A DNA stretch of 64,000 nt from Phocoena phocoena (GCF_963924675.1 NC_089226.1:51353124-51417123), one strand, 5' to 3'. Shown: positions 49,201 through 63,494, numbered from the stretch's first letter. A program made the numbers and translations. Notes: a model not told the origin generated them from the sequence alone.

Positions 49201-49310
49201 CAATGATCTCAGTGAGGGCCAAAACTCTGACTTGTTCACTACTGTAGCCTTTCATCACATGACAGTGCCTGACACAGAGATGGTGATAAGTATTTGAATG
49301 ATTAAAATTC
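49201..49310 (+). repeat. L2/MIR-like 3' end
   Basis: 'catgacagtgcctgacacag', then 'gatggtgataagtatttgaa' and 'tgattaaa' resemble the L2/MIR 3' terminus in sense. Confidence 0.45.
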
Positions 49311-51329
49311 TCTGATTGCACAGAGGGAGTAGAAATCTGAATGAAGTGGAATGAGAATGTAGGTGGAGAGTACTAACAAAAAGAAAAAACGATAAACAAT
49401 GGAAGGATCTCTGAGTGGCTTATTGTTCTAAAGTTTGAGGTATTTAAAATGGAAAAAGGTTAAGTGGTATAAAGTTCTATTTTGTCACCTGAAGCCATTA
49501 ATTTATTCATCAATTCGTTTGCTTTCTCAATCAATGACTATTTATCTAGTAGCCATTGCATGTGAAGGATTTTTAAGTAATAACATGACTTATCCATTCC
49601 AATCAGTCAAAGTAAATCTTCTTGTCAATGGGAGTTGATATTTCAGTTAGGGAAATAATATATATAACTCTGAAATGATAAGATAGCAATTACAATGTAA
49701 AAATATAAAGCAGGGCTTAGAAATCTCATTATAGATTTTATATAAATCTGAAAAAAATGTACATGGATAGCTAGCAGTATTTCTTCCTAGCAAAGATGAT
49801 ATTTTATTAGATTTCATATGCTTGATACCTAACACAATACCTGGCACAAAGTCAGTAGTCAAGAAATGCTTTAATCTTCAAAGTGTATAATGAACAAGTA
49901 AAATTCTAAAGAGGGATGGGGATTAGAACAAAGAAAATTTCCTGACATAGTCACCATCATCACAGTCATTACTATCATCTCATCTTTATCCTCATTTTCA
50001 TATTAGCTATATTTTTTGAGTTTCATATGTGTACTAGATACCAGACAATTCTTTATGTAATTTTCAAAAATTATCTTCATAATTCTTCTAAGTACAAATA
50101 CTTTCTCATTTTCAGATGAGGAAAGTGATGTTCAAGAAGTTCAAGTTAGTTTTTCAAGGTTGGCAGCTAGCAAGGTTTAGAGTCTGTAGCAAAAGTGAGG
50201 TTTGTTTGATAGCATTGCCTTTCCTATTTCCACTAAATCATGCTAGGAATAAAAATGAGATGCTTATGCCAGCTACCCAAGGTAAATGTTTAAGAAGAAA
50301 AGCCAACCAAATAATCTTTTTTTAGAAAAAAAGCAGTAATGTTTTTATTAGTCATTAAAAATCCAAATGTAAATCTTCTACCATAGATCCTTATATAATA
50401 AGCATTAGCATTTGGGGCTATTCTTACTTATCTATTTTTAATGAGTTAAGTGAAACACTAATTTAACAAAGTGATCATACTCTAACCTGTAAAGATGCAT
50501 AAATACACTCTATTATCATATTAATGTGGTGATGATTCATATTTCACCTATTAAATGCATAAAAAATAGAGTTAAAATTTTTTTTTTAATTTCCAGTCAC
50601 TAAATCCTTCTATACATGTCATTAAAATTAAGAATGGAAGGAAATTTCTGTATCAGAAATTGAGTTCAATTAGGAACTCATTATGAAGGCACAGTGAAAT
50701 TGATTTGCAACTGTATCTTTTTGGGCTTCCATTTTTTAATGTTAATAATAAAATCATAAATTTGACAAGGAAAGTCGTGAAAGTACTTCATAGGAAGGGT
50801 TATCCATTACTTCAAAAGTGTATTATCTGGAACTTATTCCCTTCTGCTACCAAGATTTGTCATGTCCAAGAGATTAATGATGTTGAATATAAACTAGTTG
50901 GCTGACATCAGTTACCATGACCCACATTCTCAGTAGATTTATGTGTCACAGTATTGTTCTTTCATGCCTTAAAAAAACTCTCCTAAAAACCAAGTATTAC
51001 GTTTTGAAGATTGGTGCTATTGTATAGGCTGTTTTCTATAGACAGAAATTGGTCCAACGTGATTCCATGCTAAAAATAGCCCTCAAGATGGCTGTATACA
51101 TTAGTGGTGCATATGCACGTACAAAGTAGCATGAAATTCTGGTTAAATAATCAGCAAAGGGTCAAAACTACCCTGGAGAGAGTCCAAAGGAAGGGCATGC
51201 AAGAGATTCCAGGTATCATAAGATTTTCCGCTAGCTTTCAAGGTAAAGCCCACATGTACTCAAAGTCTATAGCACCATTATGTATATGACTAGGGTATAG
51301 GCATACCCACCATCTCACACAACAAAAAC
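49311..51329. other. Intergenic DNA with L2 and MIR pieces
   Basis: An L2-like end at about 49,790-49,870 ('cacaatacctggcacaaag'), MIR at 50,000-50,190. No gene or other repeat recognised. Confidence 0.5.
50000..50190 (-). repeat. MIR SINE relic (antisense)
   Basis: 'gtgtactagataccagacaa', 'ctttctcattttcagatgag' and 'gaaagtgatgttcaagaag' give the reverse MIR order. Confidence 0.6.
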
Positions 51330-51790
51330 GTGTTTATTTTCTATTTTTATTACCCCAAACTTAGCAGTTTAACAGCCTCCTAATTATTATCTCATAGTTC
51401 TATAGGTCCCAAGTCCAACACAGTGTGGCTAGATTCTTAAAGCTCACAAGGCTGAAATCAGGGCATCAGCTGGGCTGTAGTTCTCATCTCAGGCTTGGGA
51501 CTCTCTTCCAAGCTCACTGCTAGTTGGCAGAAATCAAATTTTTTCCCATTCTTTTCACATGAATCTCTCGATCTTAAGTCAGCAATGTGGTGGTGAGTGT
51601 TTCTCATACTTTGAATCTCTCTGACTTCCTCTCCTACCTTCCTCCTTTGTCTTTTAAGGATTTATATAATTACATTGCATCCACCCAAAAATCCAGAATA
51701 ATCTCTTCATTTTAAAATCAATTGGTTAGTAATCTTAACTATGTATGCAGTCCCTTTTGCCATGAAAGGAAGCATAACCATGGAAGTACC
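51330..51790 (-). mobile_element. MLT1-like (ERVL-MaLR) LTR relic
   Basis: 'ctcatagttctataggtcc', 'cacaaggctgaaatcagggc', 'tcatactttgaatctctctg', 'attacattgcatccaccc' and 'cccttttgccatgaaagg' follow the same antisense order as the relic at 28,342. No internal viral genes. Confidence 0.65.
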
Positions 51791-54284
51791 AACAAGTGTC
51801 AAAGATCAAGGGGCCAAAATTCTGCCTCCTAGAGCTAGAAACTAGAAGCTGGAACTCAGGGTTTGAGAGAAGTTAGTCTGGAGAACATAAAACTTGAATT
51901 TCACACAGTAAGAAGTACTTTCTATAATTCATTAAATTACAATGTTGTCCTGGTTGAACATAGAGGCTCCCAAAATTTTCATAAAATCTTGATTGACATT
52001 TCTATGCTGGGTGGAAAAATAAAAGGGAGGATTATATTTGGAGACATCTGTGATATTTTGAGGTAATATTCATTCACTCTAACTGGCAGGGTGCCTGGCT
52101 AGAAGCTGGAGGGATCTTCAGTATGAAATCAGTATGTAGTCAGGATTAGGCTGTTAGGCAGTATATGTTTTATCTCGCTCAAGTATTTGAAAATAATGTT
52201 AGTGCTAATATTTTAGTTTATGCCGTTCATATCTATACTTTTATAAAAGTAATTGAAAGGCTGTATCTTTTCATGCATAAAATACCTTTAAAAGAAAAAA
52301 AAAGGAAAAGAAATGCAGAGTTGTAGGTTCACCTGTATTTTATTTAATCTGACAACTGTAAAATGAGTAAAAGAGTCTCTGAATTCTGAAAAATTGTAAA
52401 TGCCTTTGGATTATTATTATCATCAACAATTGAGATTATTGACAATATACTTAATGCTAAATAAGACGCTGGAGACATAATGTCTGCCCAAGGGTTTTTT
52501 AAATCCACATTGTATTAAGTGCATGCTGTGTGAAATGTAATTCATCTCAACTTGATCAAACTTTTTCATTAAAATTCTATTTATGGTATTGGGCAAACAG
52601 GCACTTAAGCTTTAAAATAAAGTAATCCAGTGTGCTTTATTAATGTATATTGCAAGTAAAGCCGGTGCCTTCCCATAGAGGAAAAATATTTTATAGGTTG
52701 CAATCTTAATTTAATACCATCATTTTTGAAAGTATTTGCTTGTTGAAATAAAAAAAAAACAACATGAGTTTAAATGTTTCAGTTTAAATTATACCAATCA
52801 GAAAAATACATACAAAATTTTCATCATCATAATGAGTGCACTATATATTTAGCAGAGGGAAGTGATTTTATTTAGTGTCTTCTATAAATCAGGTACTAAG
52901 CTACATGTTCTCTATATTGTAAGGAATCATTAAAATGCTGTAAAATATAAATATCTTTATTTCTATAAAAGAAGAAACTTTTATACAGAGATACAGAGAA
53001 TTCAATTCAATGTCAATTCAATTCAAATGTCAAATTTGTCCTATAGGTGCCCAAGTCTGACCCCCTATTTGTCCATTCATAGTTCTTTTCTATGAGTCAT
53101 TCATAAGCAATTTCATGAGAAATCATGAGATTTTTCTCATACTACTTTGGAATCCTGATTTAGATGTTTTGTACTCATTGAGTTATTCAAATTTCCTATT
53201 TTATTGATTGCTTAACTGTTCGTAATCAAGGTACTTGAGTACCAAAAAATTGACAAGAATTCTGAATCACTGAAACAACTGAGATAATTTTTAAAATTAA
53301 TTTTATAATTCATCTTATTGGGTTACCTGTGGGAGGATTTTTGAAACAGGCCTATATATAACAGGCCTTAGTACTTCTGTGAGCCTCATGAAGATTTGAC
53401 CCAGCCACGTGACCAAAAGAACTGCAAAGGAGGCTGGAAAATATAGTCTAGCTAAGGCCCCAGGAAAAAGAGTAAACCATTTTACAAGTAGCTAGCAGAC
53501 TCTATTATATTCTCTCATTATCTTTTGTTTCCCCAAAATCAACTTCATCCTTTCTTCACACAACAACTAGCCCATCAAGACATATTTCAGGTATGCTTCC
53601 CTTCAGAAGACTTTGCCCTCACCTCATCAATATTAGCTACTCCTTCTTTGGGCTTTTATTGTGTCTTGTGCATATTAAAATCACAAAACTTTCATACTAT
53701 GTTTAAATCTTTCCCAAACAATAGAACTTCATCTTTGTGTTTTCAAAATTGACATAATGCCGGGAATTTGGGGTGTTAATTCAATGAGTGTATTAAAGAT
53801 TCTAAAGGCATCAGTTTTCCCGTGATACAATAATCAAATGACATGTTTCGTTGAATGTTCCCGAATTCATTTGTATTAAATCTAATATAAATAATTGCAA
53901 AATAGTGATGGGCACTAATAATATTTTAGGATACCTTCAATAACTATAATGTGCTCTAAAATATCTTTAATCTCTACTGATGAGAAAGTTATAGGTACTG
54001 TTACTACTGGGGTTTTCTGCTTATATTTATAATTGAAGGAAATGCTGAATTTCAGGAAGAAGTTAGTGAAAATAAAGTACAATATCTTACACAAATTTAT
54101 AGACTCCTGAATTCTACGTAGACCTTATGTTCAGAATATCTATGTTAAATCCTAAATTATTTAAGGATACAGAGATTTTTATATGATTGAAGTTTGTGCT
54201 TTCCATGGTCTTTTAAGAAATTTTTTTCAGAAAAACGTTTTGTATTCTTTATATGTCAGGAACATTCCCCTAAATGTGTTTGGA
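51791..54284. other. Intergenic DNA with faint MIR and L2 text
   Basis: Weak MIR-like antisense text at 52,840-53,000 and L2-like text at 53,520-53,770. A duplicated 'tgtcaattcaattcaa'-type stutter lies near 53,000-53,030. No gene. Confidence 0.45.
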
Positions 54285-54400
54285 TTATTTCACAGTCTTC
54301 ACAACAAATTTCAGATAAGAAAACAGGTTTTGCACAGTTAAGCAGTTAGCCTAAGACCACAGAATTAGCAAGAGGAAAAGTGAGAATGGAAATCCATGTA
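54285..54400 (-). repeat. MIR SINE relic (antisense)
   Basis: 'cacagtcttcacaacaaat', 'cagataagaaaacaggttt' and 'gcctaagaccacagaattag' give the reverse MIR order. Confidence 0.6.
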
Positions 54401-54424
54401 TGTTTGAATTTGGCTATTATCTTA

Positions 54425-54562
54425 AGCACTGCGGCCTATGATGACATGAGGGTACATTCAAAACATCTGGATTCAAATCTTGTCTCTGCCACATCAAAAC
54501 TGTATAAGGTTATTCAAGCAAATCATTTACCATCACTGAGCCTTAGTTTTAAAAAGTCAGTA
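54425..54562 (+). repeat. MIR SINE relic (sense)
   Basis: 'atctggattcaaatcttgtc', 'tctgccacatcaaaactg' and 'cactgagccttagtttta' give the forward MIR order. Head-on to the antisense MIR just before it. Confidence 0.65.
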
Positions 54563-54945
54563 TAGTATCACACCAACTACTTTTTGTGAAATCACTTTAC
54601 AATCCCTAATCATTGCATAAATAGTAGCAAAACTCAATTGAGAGACAATCTTACTGTATTTTTTCCCTGAATTCAGATCATAACAAAAGCATTTTTAAAG
54701 TAAAATACCAAAAGCTCAAAACTATTATGATCTAGAGAATCTTGCAGTAATCTTTTTTTTTTTCTTCTAACCACATTACAAGTTCTTAAGTTTATACTCG
54801 GAAAATCAATTTTTTTCCAGTTAAATTACATGAAGTGTTAGTTGTGTTATAACCACCTCACTAGGCAAAATAATATTCTGTTTTATATAGTAACTCATTT
54901 CAATTAAATTCTTCCATGAAGGAAAACCAGATACTATAATACCTG

Positions 54946-55460
54946 TATTAGTTAGGTTTTGCTGTATAACAAATCACCACACAATTTAGTGTCCTAGACA
55001 ACAGCAAGTTTTTTGCTTATTATTCTGCAAGTTGGCAGTTTGCACTGGGTGAAGCTAAACTGCAAAGTTCTGGTATCAGGTGGCTCACTCAGGCATCTGT
55101 GGGCACCTGAGGGAGTTGGCTGGGTGCTGGCTGTAATATGATGGTGTTCAGTTGGAACACCTCATTTTCTGTTCCATGTGGTTCCCCATCCTTCAGGAGG
55201 CTACTTCAGCTTGCTCATGTGTTGGCTAAGCTGGTTGTCAAGAGAGAGACTGAAAGAGAAAAAGACCTCTTGAGGCCTACGCTAGGGACTAGCAAATCAT
55301 TGCTTCTGCCATATTCTCTTCATTGGTCAAAGTAAGTCACAAGGCCAACCCAGAGTCAAAAGAGGTGGAGAAATAAACTTCATCTCTACACAGGAACTGC
55401 TGAAGAGTCACATTGCAAAGGGATATAGATCCTGAGACGAGAAAAACAGATGCCATTTCT
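54946..55460 (-). mobile_element. Possible MaLR/ERVL-like LTR relic
   Basis: The start 'ctgtattagttaggttttgc', 'tataacaaatcaccac' and 'attggtcaaagtaagtcac', 'aaggccaacccagagtca' resemble an antisense mammalian LTR. Identification is weak. Confidence 0.4.
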
Positions 55461-57205
55461 GCCAGCAATATACCAAGTATCTGTCCTACAGAAGAGGGAA
55501 ACTAGGGTCAAATTAAATGTTACTTGACTGACATCCTAAATAGTAGATCTATCATTTATCTGCAGGCCTCCCTGTCCAAATCCATTTTCTTCTAAGTAGG
55601 ACACCATCACTTTTAATGAAATTCCAGATCTTCTTCCTTCTTCTTTGGCAGATAATTATATATAAATAGATAGTTTATATGTAAAAATAATTATATCCAT
55701 ATATATATAATGTCAAAGAAGTAGGAAGAAACTATAAATATATTTATACATATATGAGTATATATACATATATAAATGGATGTATATTTATTGTAACAAA
55801 TTTTCAGTGGCTCAAATGATTTTTGACTTTCTATTCTGTTTGCCTCCTTAACTCAGTGAGTACTTATGTGGGACATGTTATGAAAACAATGTGAAATGAT
55901 ATTGAAAACATTCTAAGTAACATGTGGTAACATGTGTGCTTTTATAATGACTTTTTCTTATAATACTACATTAAGAGACCAGCACAGGGAGGAGAAATGG
56001 GGATGAGAAGGTACACAGTGCTCCACTGGATACCACAATGACAATAATAAAGAGGAGACTATGGTTCACTTTGGGAGAATTCCTTCCTCTTAGGGGCTTC
56101 CAGGGCTCTGCTATTTTTAAGTAATTAATCTTTTGTGCAAATCAGTGAATGTGACTTCATCGAGGTCACCAGACAGCCAAGAGCAGAAATGAAAACTTAG
56201 TTTTCCTCTTTTATTCCAAAGACCCAAGTCAAAGACTCTGGCAGGACATACTAATGAGGCATTGTACATTGAGGCCTCCTAAAATGAGGCTTAAAATTGA
56301 CCAAACTTCACTTTATCTTACAACCATAAGATACCAGGCTTTTAAAGGCATGAGTTTTACAATTTTAACTCCACAAAAATCAACATTATAATGTACAAAT
56401 AATAATATTAATTCAGCCCCTCTATCCTTACGTCAACATAATTTTTTTTAAAGAAATCTGTTTGGGGTAAAAGTAAAATGACATTAGATATCAGTGAAAA
56501 AAGTGTATAGCAATTATATTCAGATGCACTTGAAAAATTAATACACTAATTTCTAATGTGCTTATAATTCATATTATTTTGCTCCCATAATAATGTCCTC
56601 ACTAACATCTTTGTGCAGTTGACATAGCCAGCATTATTTTGTGGAATTTGTTTAGAAGAAACTGATACTAAAATGAGGTAAGTGACTTTCCCACTACTTC
56701 CTGGTAGATTCATTTTAAGCACTTTTGAAAATGTAAATATTGTGCCCATATTAGGAAAATAATAATTTGTAACTGTCTAACTAGAATTTGGTGAAAACCT
56801 GTATTGCAAAATACATATATTCTCTTTCTCCTAGAAGCTTAAAGAGCTTATGATTAGTCACAAGAGGATGAGAAAAAAAACAGGAGTAGAAATTGAGTAG
56901 TAAATATTGCTTACCTTTTAAGGGTAAAGTGCAAAGCATGAATTTTGGCAGTATACATATCTGAGTCTTTCTCAGTGACAAAATGTGTCCTCAGGTGCAG
57001 GGGGAGCTAAAACTGTTTGTCCTTATTTTCAGACTTCCTAGACTTTGTACCTCTCTCTGAATATTATATCTCCCAGCTGTGTTCTTGTGATTTCATTTTT
57101 GAGAGTATGATGGGATTCTTAGTGGTATTTCTGTCCTATCACTTGAGTGTTTTTCTATACATTTTCTTTTATCATTTTTTTTAAAGGTTAAATATTTAGG
57201 CAATA
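55461..57205. other. Intergenic DNA, AT-rich
   Basis: TA-rich low-complexity text at 55,650-55,790. No gene or named repeat supported. Confidence 0.45.
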
Positions 57206-57262
57206 CAGGCATACCAGGTTTTATTGCACTTGACTTTATTACACTTTGCAGATACTGTGTTT
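57206..57262 (+). mobile_element. Tigger-type terminal fragment
   Basis: 'acaggcataccaggtttta', 'ttgcacttgactttattac', 'actttgcagatactgtg' match a Tigger1-like terminus. Cut off by SINE S6. The rest of the element is not recognisable after it. Confidence 0.6.
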
Positions 57263-57478
57263 TTTTTGTTTTGGTTTGGTTTTTTTGCGGTACACGGGCC
57301 TCCCACTGTTGTGGCCTCTCCCGTTGCGGAGCACAGGCTCCGGACGCACAGGCTCAGCGCCCATGGCTCACGGGCCCAGCCGCTCCGCGGCATGTGGGAT
57401 CCTCCTGGACCAGGGCACGAACCCATATCCCCTGCATCGGCAGGCGGACTCTCAACCACTGCGCCACCAGAGAAGCCC
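57263..57478 (-). mobile_element. CHR-type SINE (S6)
   Basis: T/G-rich tail at the left, then 'gcggtacacgggcc', and the head 'ccaccagagaagccc' at the right. A and B boxes readable. I could not fix the duplication because the left side is T-rich. Long frames in it are shadows. Confidence 0.9.
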
Positions 57479-58119
57479 TCTTTTATATTTTTTACATGGC
57501 TTTGTTTCTGTTTGCTTGTTTTTGCTTTATTTTTTATTTCAGGGGTACTGTGTTGAAGCTTTTTGTTGTTAGTTTGCCATTTTTTTCTTTTGCCATGAAA
57601 AGTAGATCATTGCAAAAATATACACACTGATCTTTATCTTGAAATAAACCTTTTTTTCCCCATGAAATAGTCAATAATGGTATCGTAGAGATTTATGCAT
57701 GGGCTGCAGAGACGTTAAACTTAAACAATATGTATTTTAAATATCTCCGACCTACTAAGAACTGAGAACAGTATTCATTTTTGTGAGGTATGTGGCTAGG
57801 GCAGTGATAGGGTTGGTAATGTTTAAGAAAGAAGCTAGGGAATGCCAATTCAAATTTATAGAATGATATAAATGCCTCTGGAGATCTTTTGAGCAAAATT
57901 TTAATCCTTTAACAGTTGTTCTGATAGCACCTCCTTTGGAATGACCATATCTTCCATATATCAATTCTCAGTAAAACTTCAGCAGTAACTTGAGGAATAT
58001 GATCTAATTTTCTGAGCGTAGTAAGGATTCAGCCCCATAGGTTTAGGTATGAGGTATTCAGTGAATTGGAAGGAAGAAATTAAAAAAAAAAAAATACTGG
58101 GTGTCAGGATTAGTAGCCA
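57479..58119. other. Intergenic DNA
   Basis: T-rich at the start, probably with tail material. No gene recognised. Confidence 0.45.
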
Positions 58120-58368
58120 CTTTTACAATAACTTGTTTGATTCTAAAACAAAGCAAAACCAAAAATTTCACTTCTAGCTATAATGGAATAGCTTGTATCA
58201 GACAAGCCTTCTTGAGAAAAAAACTAGAATAGCTTGACAAAATGCAAAACACAGGACATAGGACTTGACGCTTCTAAACTGCAGGGAGAAAGGAAATACA
58301 TAGAGGTTGGTTGGATACTCTTTGTCTTTGTATGGCCTTGACAAATCTACTCCTTAAAAAGCAGTACA

Positions 58369-58587
58369 GGGCTTCCCTGGTGGCGCAGTGGTTGAGAGTC
58401 CGCCTGCCGATGCAGGGCACGCGGGTTTGTGCCCCGGTCCGGGAGGATCCCACATGGCACGGAGCAGCTGGGCCTGTGAGCCATGGCTGCTGAGCCTGCG
58501 CGTCCAGAGCCTGTGCTTCGCAACGGGAGAGGCCACAACAGTGAGAGGCCCGCGTACCGCAAAAAAAAAAAGAAAAGAAAGAAAAAC
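58369..58587 (+). mobile_element. CHR-type SINE (S7)
   Basis: Starts GGGCTTCCCTGGTGGCGCAG and ends in an A-rich tail with G interruptions. A perfect 12-bp duplication 'aaaagcagtaca' flanks it (58357-58368 and 58588-58599). Near consensus. Confidence 0.94.
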
Positions 58588-61500
58588 AAAAGCAGTACAT
58601 AGCTTAAAGAAAGAGAAGAAAGTGGTGGTTCAGAACTTTCAGTGGTCTATGGGCAGGAGAGACAAAAGCTGGAGTTTGGTGAGATCTCAAAAGGAAAAGT
58701 CAACTTTCCTTTTGTGAAAGCAACAACTGGGAAGTGAACTTTACATTCTTTATAAATTTCCTACTCAGGCATTTTCTGAATCCTGTTTTCTGATTTGACA
58801 TGCAGCTGGAGGATGAGGAGTCACTAAAAAGTATTAGATAAGATGCTAAGAAACTGAGTATGATTTTGATCTCTCATTCCTGGAGAGACAAAAACGTGTT
58901 CAAAGTTTGTCAAAGACCAGAGGCTCTAATAAATACACTGGGCTTTCAGTACCATTATTTCAATTTTTGTTTCAATGAAGGTTATGGGTCCCAGTTATGT
59001 TTAAGCCATTGGAAGGAGAAAAATAAAGTGTCTCTGGGAGAATAATTTTTTACATGATGTCCAGTTATCAATTTTAAAAATACAGGAATGCTAAGATAAA
59101 ACCCAATGGCCTAAAGCCAATAGGAGAAAAGTATAGAAACAAGTCTACAGGTGATCCAAATACTAGAAACATCATGCACAGTCTTTAGAATATATACAAT
59201 TAATTGTCTAAAAAAATAGATGACAAAAGGGAGAATCTCACCAGAGAAATAGACATCTATTTTTAAAATAATCAGGTGGAATCACTATAGCTGAAAAGGC
59301 CAATAAGGGAACTCAAGAACATAATAGATTGAATTAACAGCAGATTAGATACAGCAAAAAAGAAAATTAGTGAACTAAAAAGCAGGTCTATAAAAAATAT
59401 CAAGGCTGGAGCATGGTGAAAATTTCTAACAAAACTATAGTTTGTGTGCCTTGAGAGGTTAAAAACAAAGTCCAAAAGCAATATTTGTAGAGATACTGGT
59501 CAATAATTTTCCCAAACTGATGAAACATTGAAATATTCATCCATGGTTTTAAGATTAAAACATAAAAACCCTCTACAACCCTTAGTCAGAATGCATAAAA
59601 AGAAATTAACACCTAGACACACCATAATAAGAACATTAAAAATCAAAGACAAATAGAAATCTTGAAAGCAGCCAGAGCACTAAGACACATTGCCCACAAA
59701 GGACTATAAACAAACCTGACAGCTAATTTCTCTACAGAAACGATGGAATCGTTTATATACAAAAAAAAAATAATGTTGTATTTGAAATATGGAAAGAAAA
59801 TTTCATAATCATATTTTCAGACAAATAAAAACTGACAGAATTTGTTGCCAAGAGAGCAGCTTTAAAAAATTCTAATGAGAGTTAAGGAAAAAAAAAGATA
59901 AACATATGAGTAAATCTACATCAATAGTGACTGTACAAAAGAATAATATTTATGCATTAGTTTTAAAAATGATAGAGTTTAAATTTGTGTCAACAAAGAT
60001 GCAAAAAGTTTGAGGAAATAAATGAAGTTAAAGTGACCTAATGTCCTTTAACTATCCATGAAGAGATAAAGTTCTAAATACAAGCAGTTTGTGATAGAGA
60101 AAGGATACATGTTGTAACTCTATGTCACTCACTAAAATAATAAAAATTAACTGTGTAAGTAGCAATTCATTAAAGGGGAATTATTTCTAGTTAAATAGAT
60201 AATTTTAAAGTATTCAATGAAGAATAGAAATAGCAATAACAACAAAATATATACACACACACCAAAAAATAGAAAAAAAAAAGGAAGCAAACAATGAGTT
60301 TATTTAAACTCATTATAACGTAACTACATTTTTAAAAGTGGAATAAATACTTCACAGTAAGATCACCATTGTCAGACTGACAAAAAAATACACAATGCAA
60401 TTATATATTGCTCACAGAGACCACCTTAAATTTAAGGACAGAGAAAATAAAGCATGAAATTATATACCATTAAAACCCTAAACAAAGAAAACTTGCTTTA
60501 GCTATTATATTTTTAGACTAATCAGATTTTAAGGCAAGAAGTATTATTAGAGATGAAGAGAGGCATTTCTAACTGACAGAAGTGTCAGTCTAAAAGAAAA
60601 GGTATAATCAGTTCTAAACGTGCATGTGCCTAATGCCATAGGATGAAAATATGTAAATGTAATTTACATATTTAGGATAAAACTAAAAATGTAAATACAT
60701 GAGTCAATAATCACAGTGAGAAATTTTAATATTATTCTGACAAGATGGACATACAAAAAACACAGATATGAAAAATCTGGAAAACATGACTAATATATTT
60801 GATCTTACTTATATATATCTAAAATGGCACCTTTAAAACATAGAGCAAATATTTTTTCAAAGTTCAGATGAAACATTTACCCAGAATAATTAATGAATGG
60901 GCTATAAGGCAAGTCTCAACAAATGTCAAAGAAATACAATTAGACAAACTGTATTCTCTTACTACAGTAAATTTATTCTAAACATCTATACAAACATAGA
61001 AAACCCCAAACTATCTGCACACTAAGAACACACTTCTTAATTATGGACCAAAAGGATCACAATAAAAATTAGAAAAGGTCTTTAATTAAATCATAATAAA
61101 AATACGTATCAAACCTCCTCAAAGACAAAACAGTAATAAAGCAGAGGTTCATGACTTTAAATGTATATAATAGAGAAAAGTTGAAAAACAATGGCTTAAG
61201 TATCCATCTCAATAAAACGAAATATGTAGGAGGATAAAATGTGGAAAGGAGAGAAATAATAAAGAATGAAATACATGAAATAACAAAATATGCAAAAGAG
61301 TAATATTATTAACAAAGTCAAAAATTCTTTAACAAGGTTAATAAAATTTGAACTTCTAGCAAGCCATAGAAAGGTAAAAATAAAAAGATGATAGATGTCA
61401 TAAACTATCAATGTCAGATCTGAGAAAAGCATACAGTGTTACAGATCCTAAGTATATACTACAAATACAACAAGATGATGTATTAAACCTTTAGGTATAT

Positions 61501-61786
61501 AAATCTGAAATGTTAGATGAAATGGAAGAATTTCTAGGAAAATACAACTTACCAAACTGATAAAAAATGAAATAGACAATATAGGTAGCCCTACAGCAAT
61601 TAAATAAATTTAATCCACAATTTAAATTTTTCATACAAAGAAAATTCCAGATCCTGATGTCTTCATTGATGAAATACTATAAAATTGAAAGAAGAAATGG
61701 TACGAAACTTAACAAAATCTTCCAGAGAGTAGGAAAAGAGGAAATATTTCTCAGTTAATTTTGTGAAGCAGCAAAAGCTTGTGCCA

Positions 61787-62138
61787 GGACTTTCCTGGTG
61801 GTGCAGTGGTTAAGAATCCACCTACCAATGCACGGGACACGGGTTTGAGCCCTGGTCCAGGAAGATCCCACATGCTATGGAGCAACTAAGCCCGTGTACC
61901 ACAACTACTGAGCCTGCGCTCTGGAGCCCATGAGCCACAACTACTGAGCCTGCATGCTGCAACTACTGAAGCCCACGATCCTAGAGCCTGTGCTCTGCAA
62001 CAAGAGAAGCCACCACAGTGAGAAGCCTGAACACCACAACAGAGTAGCCCCTGCTTGCCACACCCAGAGAAAGCCCACGCGCAGCAACGAAGACCCAACA
62101 CAGCCAAAAATAAAATTAATTAATTAATTAATTTTTAA
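61787..62138 (+). mobile_element. Older CHR-type SINE, long form (S8)
   Basis: Starts 'ggactttcctggtggtgcag', carries 'ccacaactactgagcctg' repeats, and ends with an (ATTA)n-like tail. Flanked by 'aaaagcttgtgcca' (61773-61786) and 'aaaagcttatgcca' (62139-62152), one mismatch. Confidence 0.93.
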
Positions 62139-63306
62139 AAAAGCTTATGCCATATCCAGAACTTAAAGTAAGGAAAATTATAGGCCATCCTCTCTCATAA
62201 CCAATAAAAAAATCTTAAATAAAGTATTAACAAATTCAACCCAATGATATGTGAAATAATAACAGAACCAAAATGAGTTTATTCCAGGAATTCAAGGTAA
62301 AGATTAATAATAAAATAATTAATGCAATTCACAGCATTAACACAGTAAAATATAAGAAATCATATCCCTTTGTAAGAAGCAGGAAAAGTACTTGATAAAA
62401 GTCAACACACATTCAAGATAAAAATTGTCAGCAAAGTAGGAATAAAAGTAAACTTCTGTAATGTACATCAAAAGCCAACATTCTACTTAACTGTAAAACA
62501 GTTCTTTCCCTGAGAGAAAAAAATAAGACAAAGAGGTCCACTATTACTATTTCTTTATAATATTGTACTGCATCTCTAGTGCAAACAATAGGGCAATAAA
62601 TAAATGTAAACAAATAAATAAAAGGTATTAGGATTGCAAAGGAAGAAATAAAAATATTATATGCATACAACTGTATATATTGAAAATTGAAAAGTATAAA
62701 TAAACATGTAAAATTAAAATGTAAATCTAACAAGGCTGCTGCATAAAATTATATTTCTATTTATCAGCGACAACTAGGAAATAAAAATTTTAAATTATTA
62801 TTTAAAACCATATAAAAATATCAAATACCTCAGAAAAAAACATAATGAAGTTGGCTTCACTAAAGTTAAGTTCATCAAAAGACACTTAAAAGAGTAAAAT
62901 AACAAGCCATAGACTAAGAGAATATTTCTTCTGTATTCATCTAACAAAAAATTCATGTCTAGAATATGTAAGAAGGACATATCATTAAGAAAAAGTATAT
63001 ATACTATATTTTATATACTATATATATTATGTATACTATAAAATAAAATATAATAATGTTTAAATATACATATTTGACATAACCAAGTATTGGTAAAGAT
63101 GTAGAGCAAATGTAACTCGTTTACTTTTCTCTCAGTGTAAAATGGTGCAGTCAATTTGGAAAATTGTTTGGCACTGCTTATTAAAACTGAGTCTATGCAT
63201 ATTTTTTTGACCAACAATTTCACTTCCAGATAGATCTCTATATCCAACTGAAATGTATACAGATGCTAAGAGCATGTATAAATATGATCATAACAGGACC
63301 TTTCTT

Positions 63307-63494
63307 TTTTTTTTTTTTTTTTTTTGATGTACGCGGGGCTCTCACTGTCGTGGCCTCTCCCGTCGCGGAGCACAGGCTCCGGACGCGCAGGCCAAGCGGC
63401 CATGGCTCACGGGCCCAGCCGCTCCGCGGCACGAACCCGTGCCCCCTGCATCGGCAGGCGGACCCCCAACCACTGTGCCACCAGGGAAGCCCAG
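63307..63494 (-). mobile_element. CHR-type SINE with internal deletion (S9)
   Basis: Long poly-T at the left and head 'ccaccagggaagccc' at the right. A perfect 13-bp duplication 'caggacctttctt' flanks it (63294-63306 and 63495-63507), and the right copy is followed by AA. About 25 bp after the B box are missing compared with S1, S4, S6 and S7. Very close to consensus, so probably recent. Confidence 0.93.
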
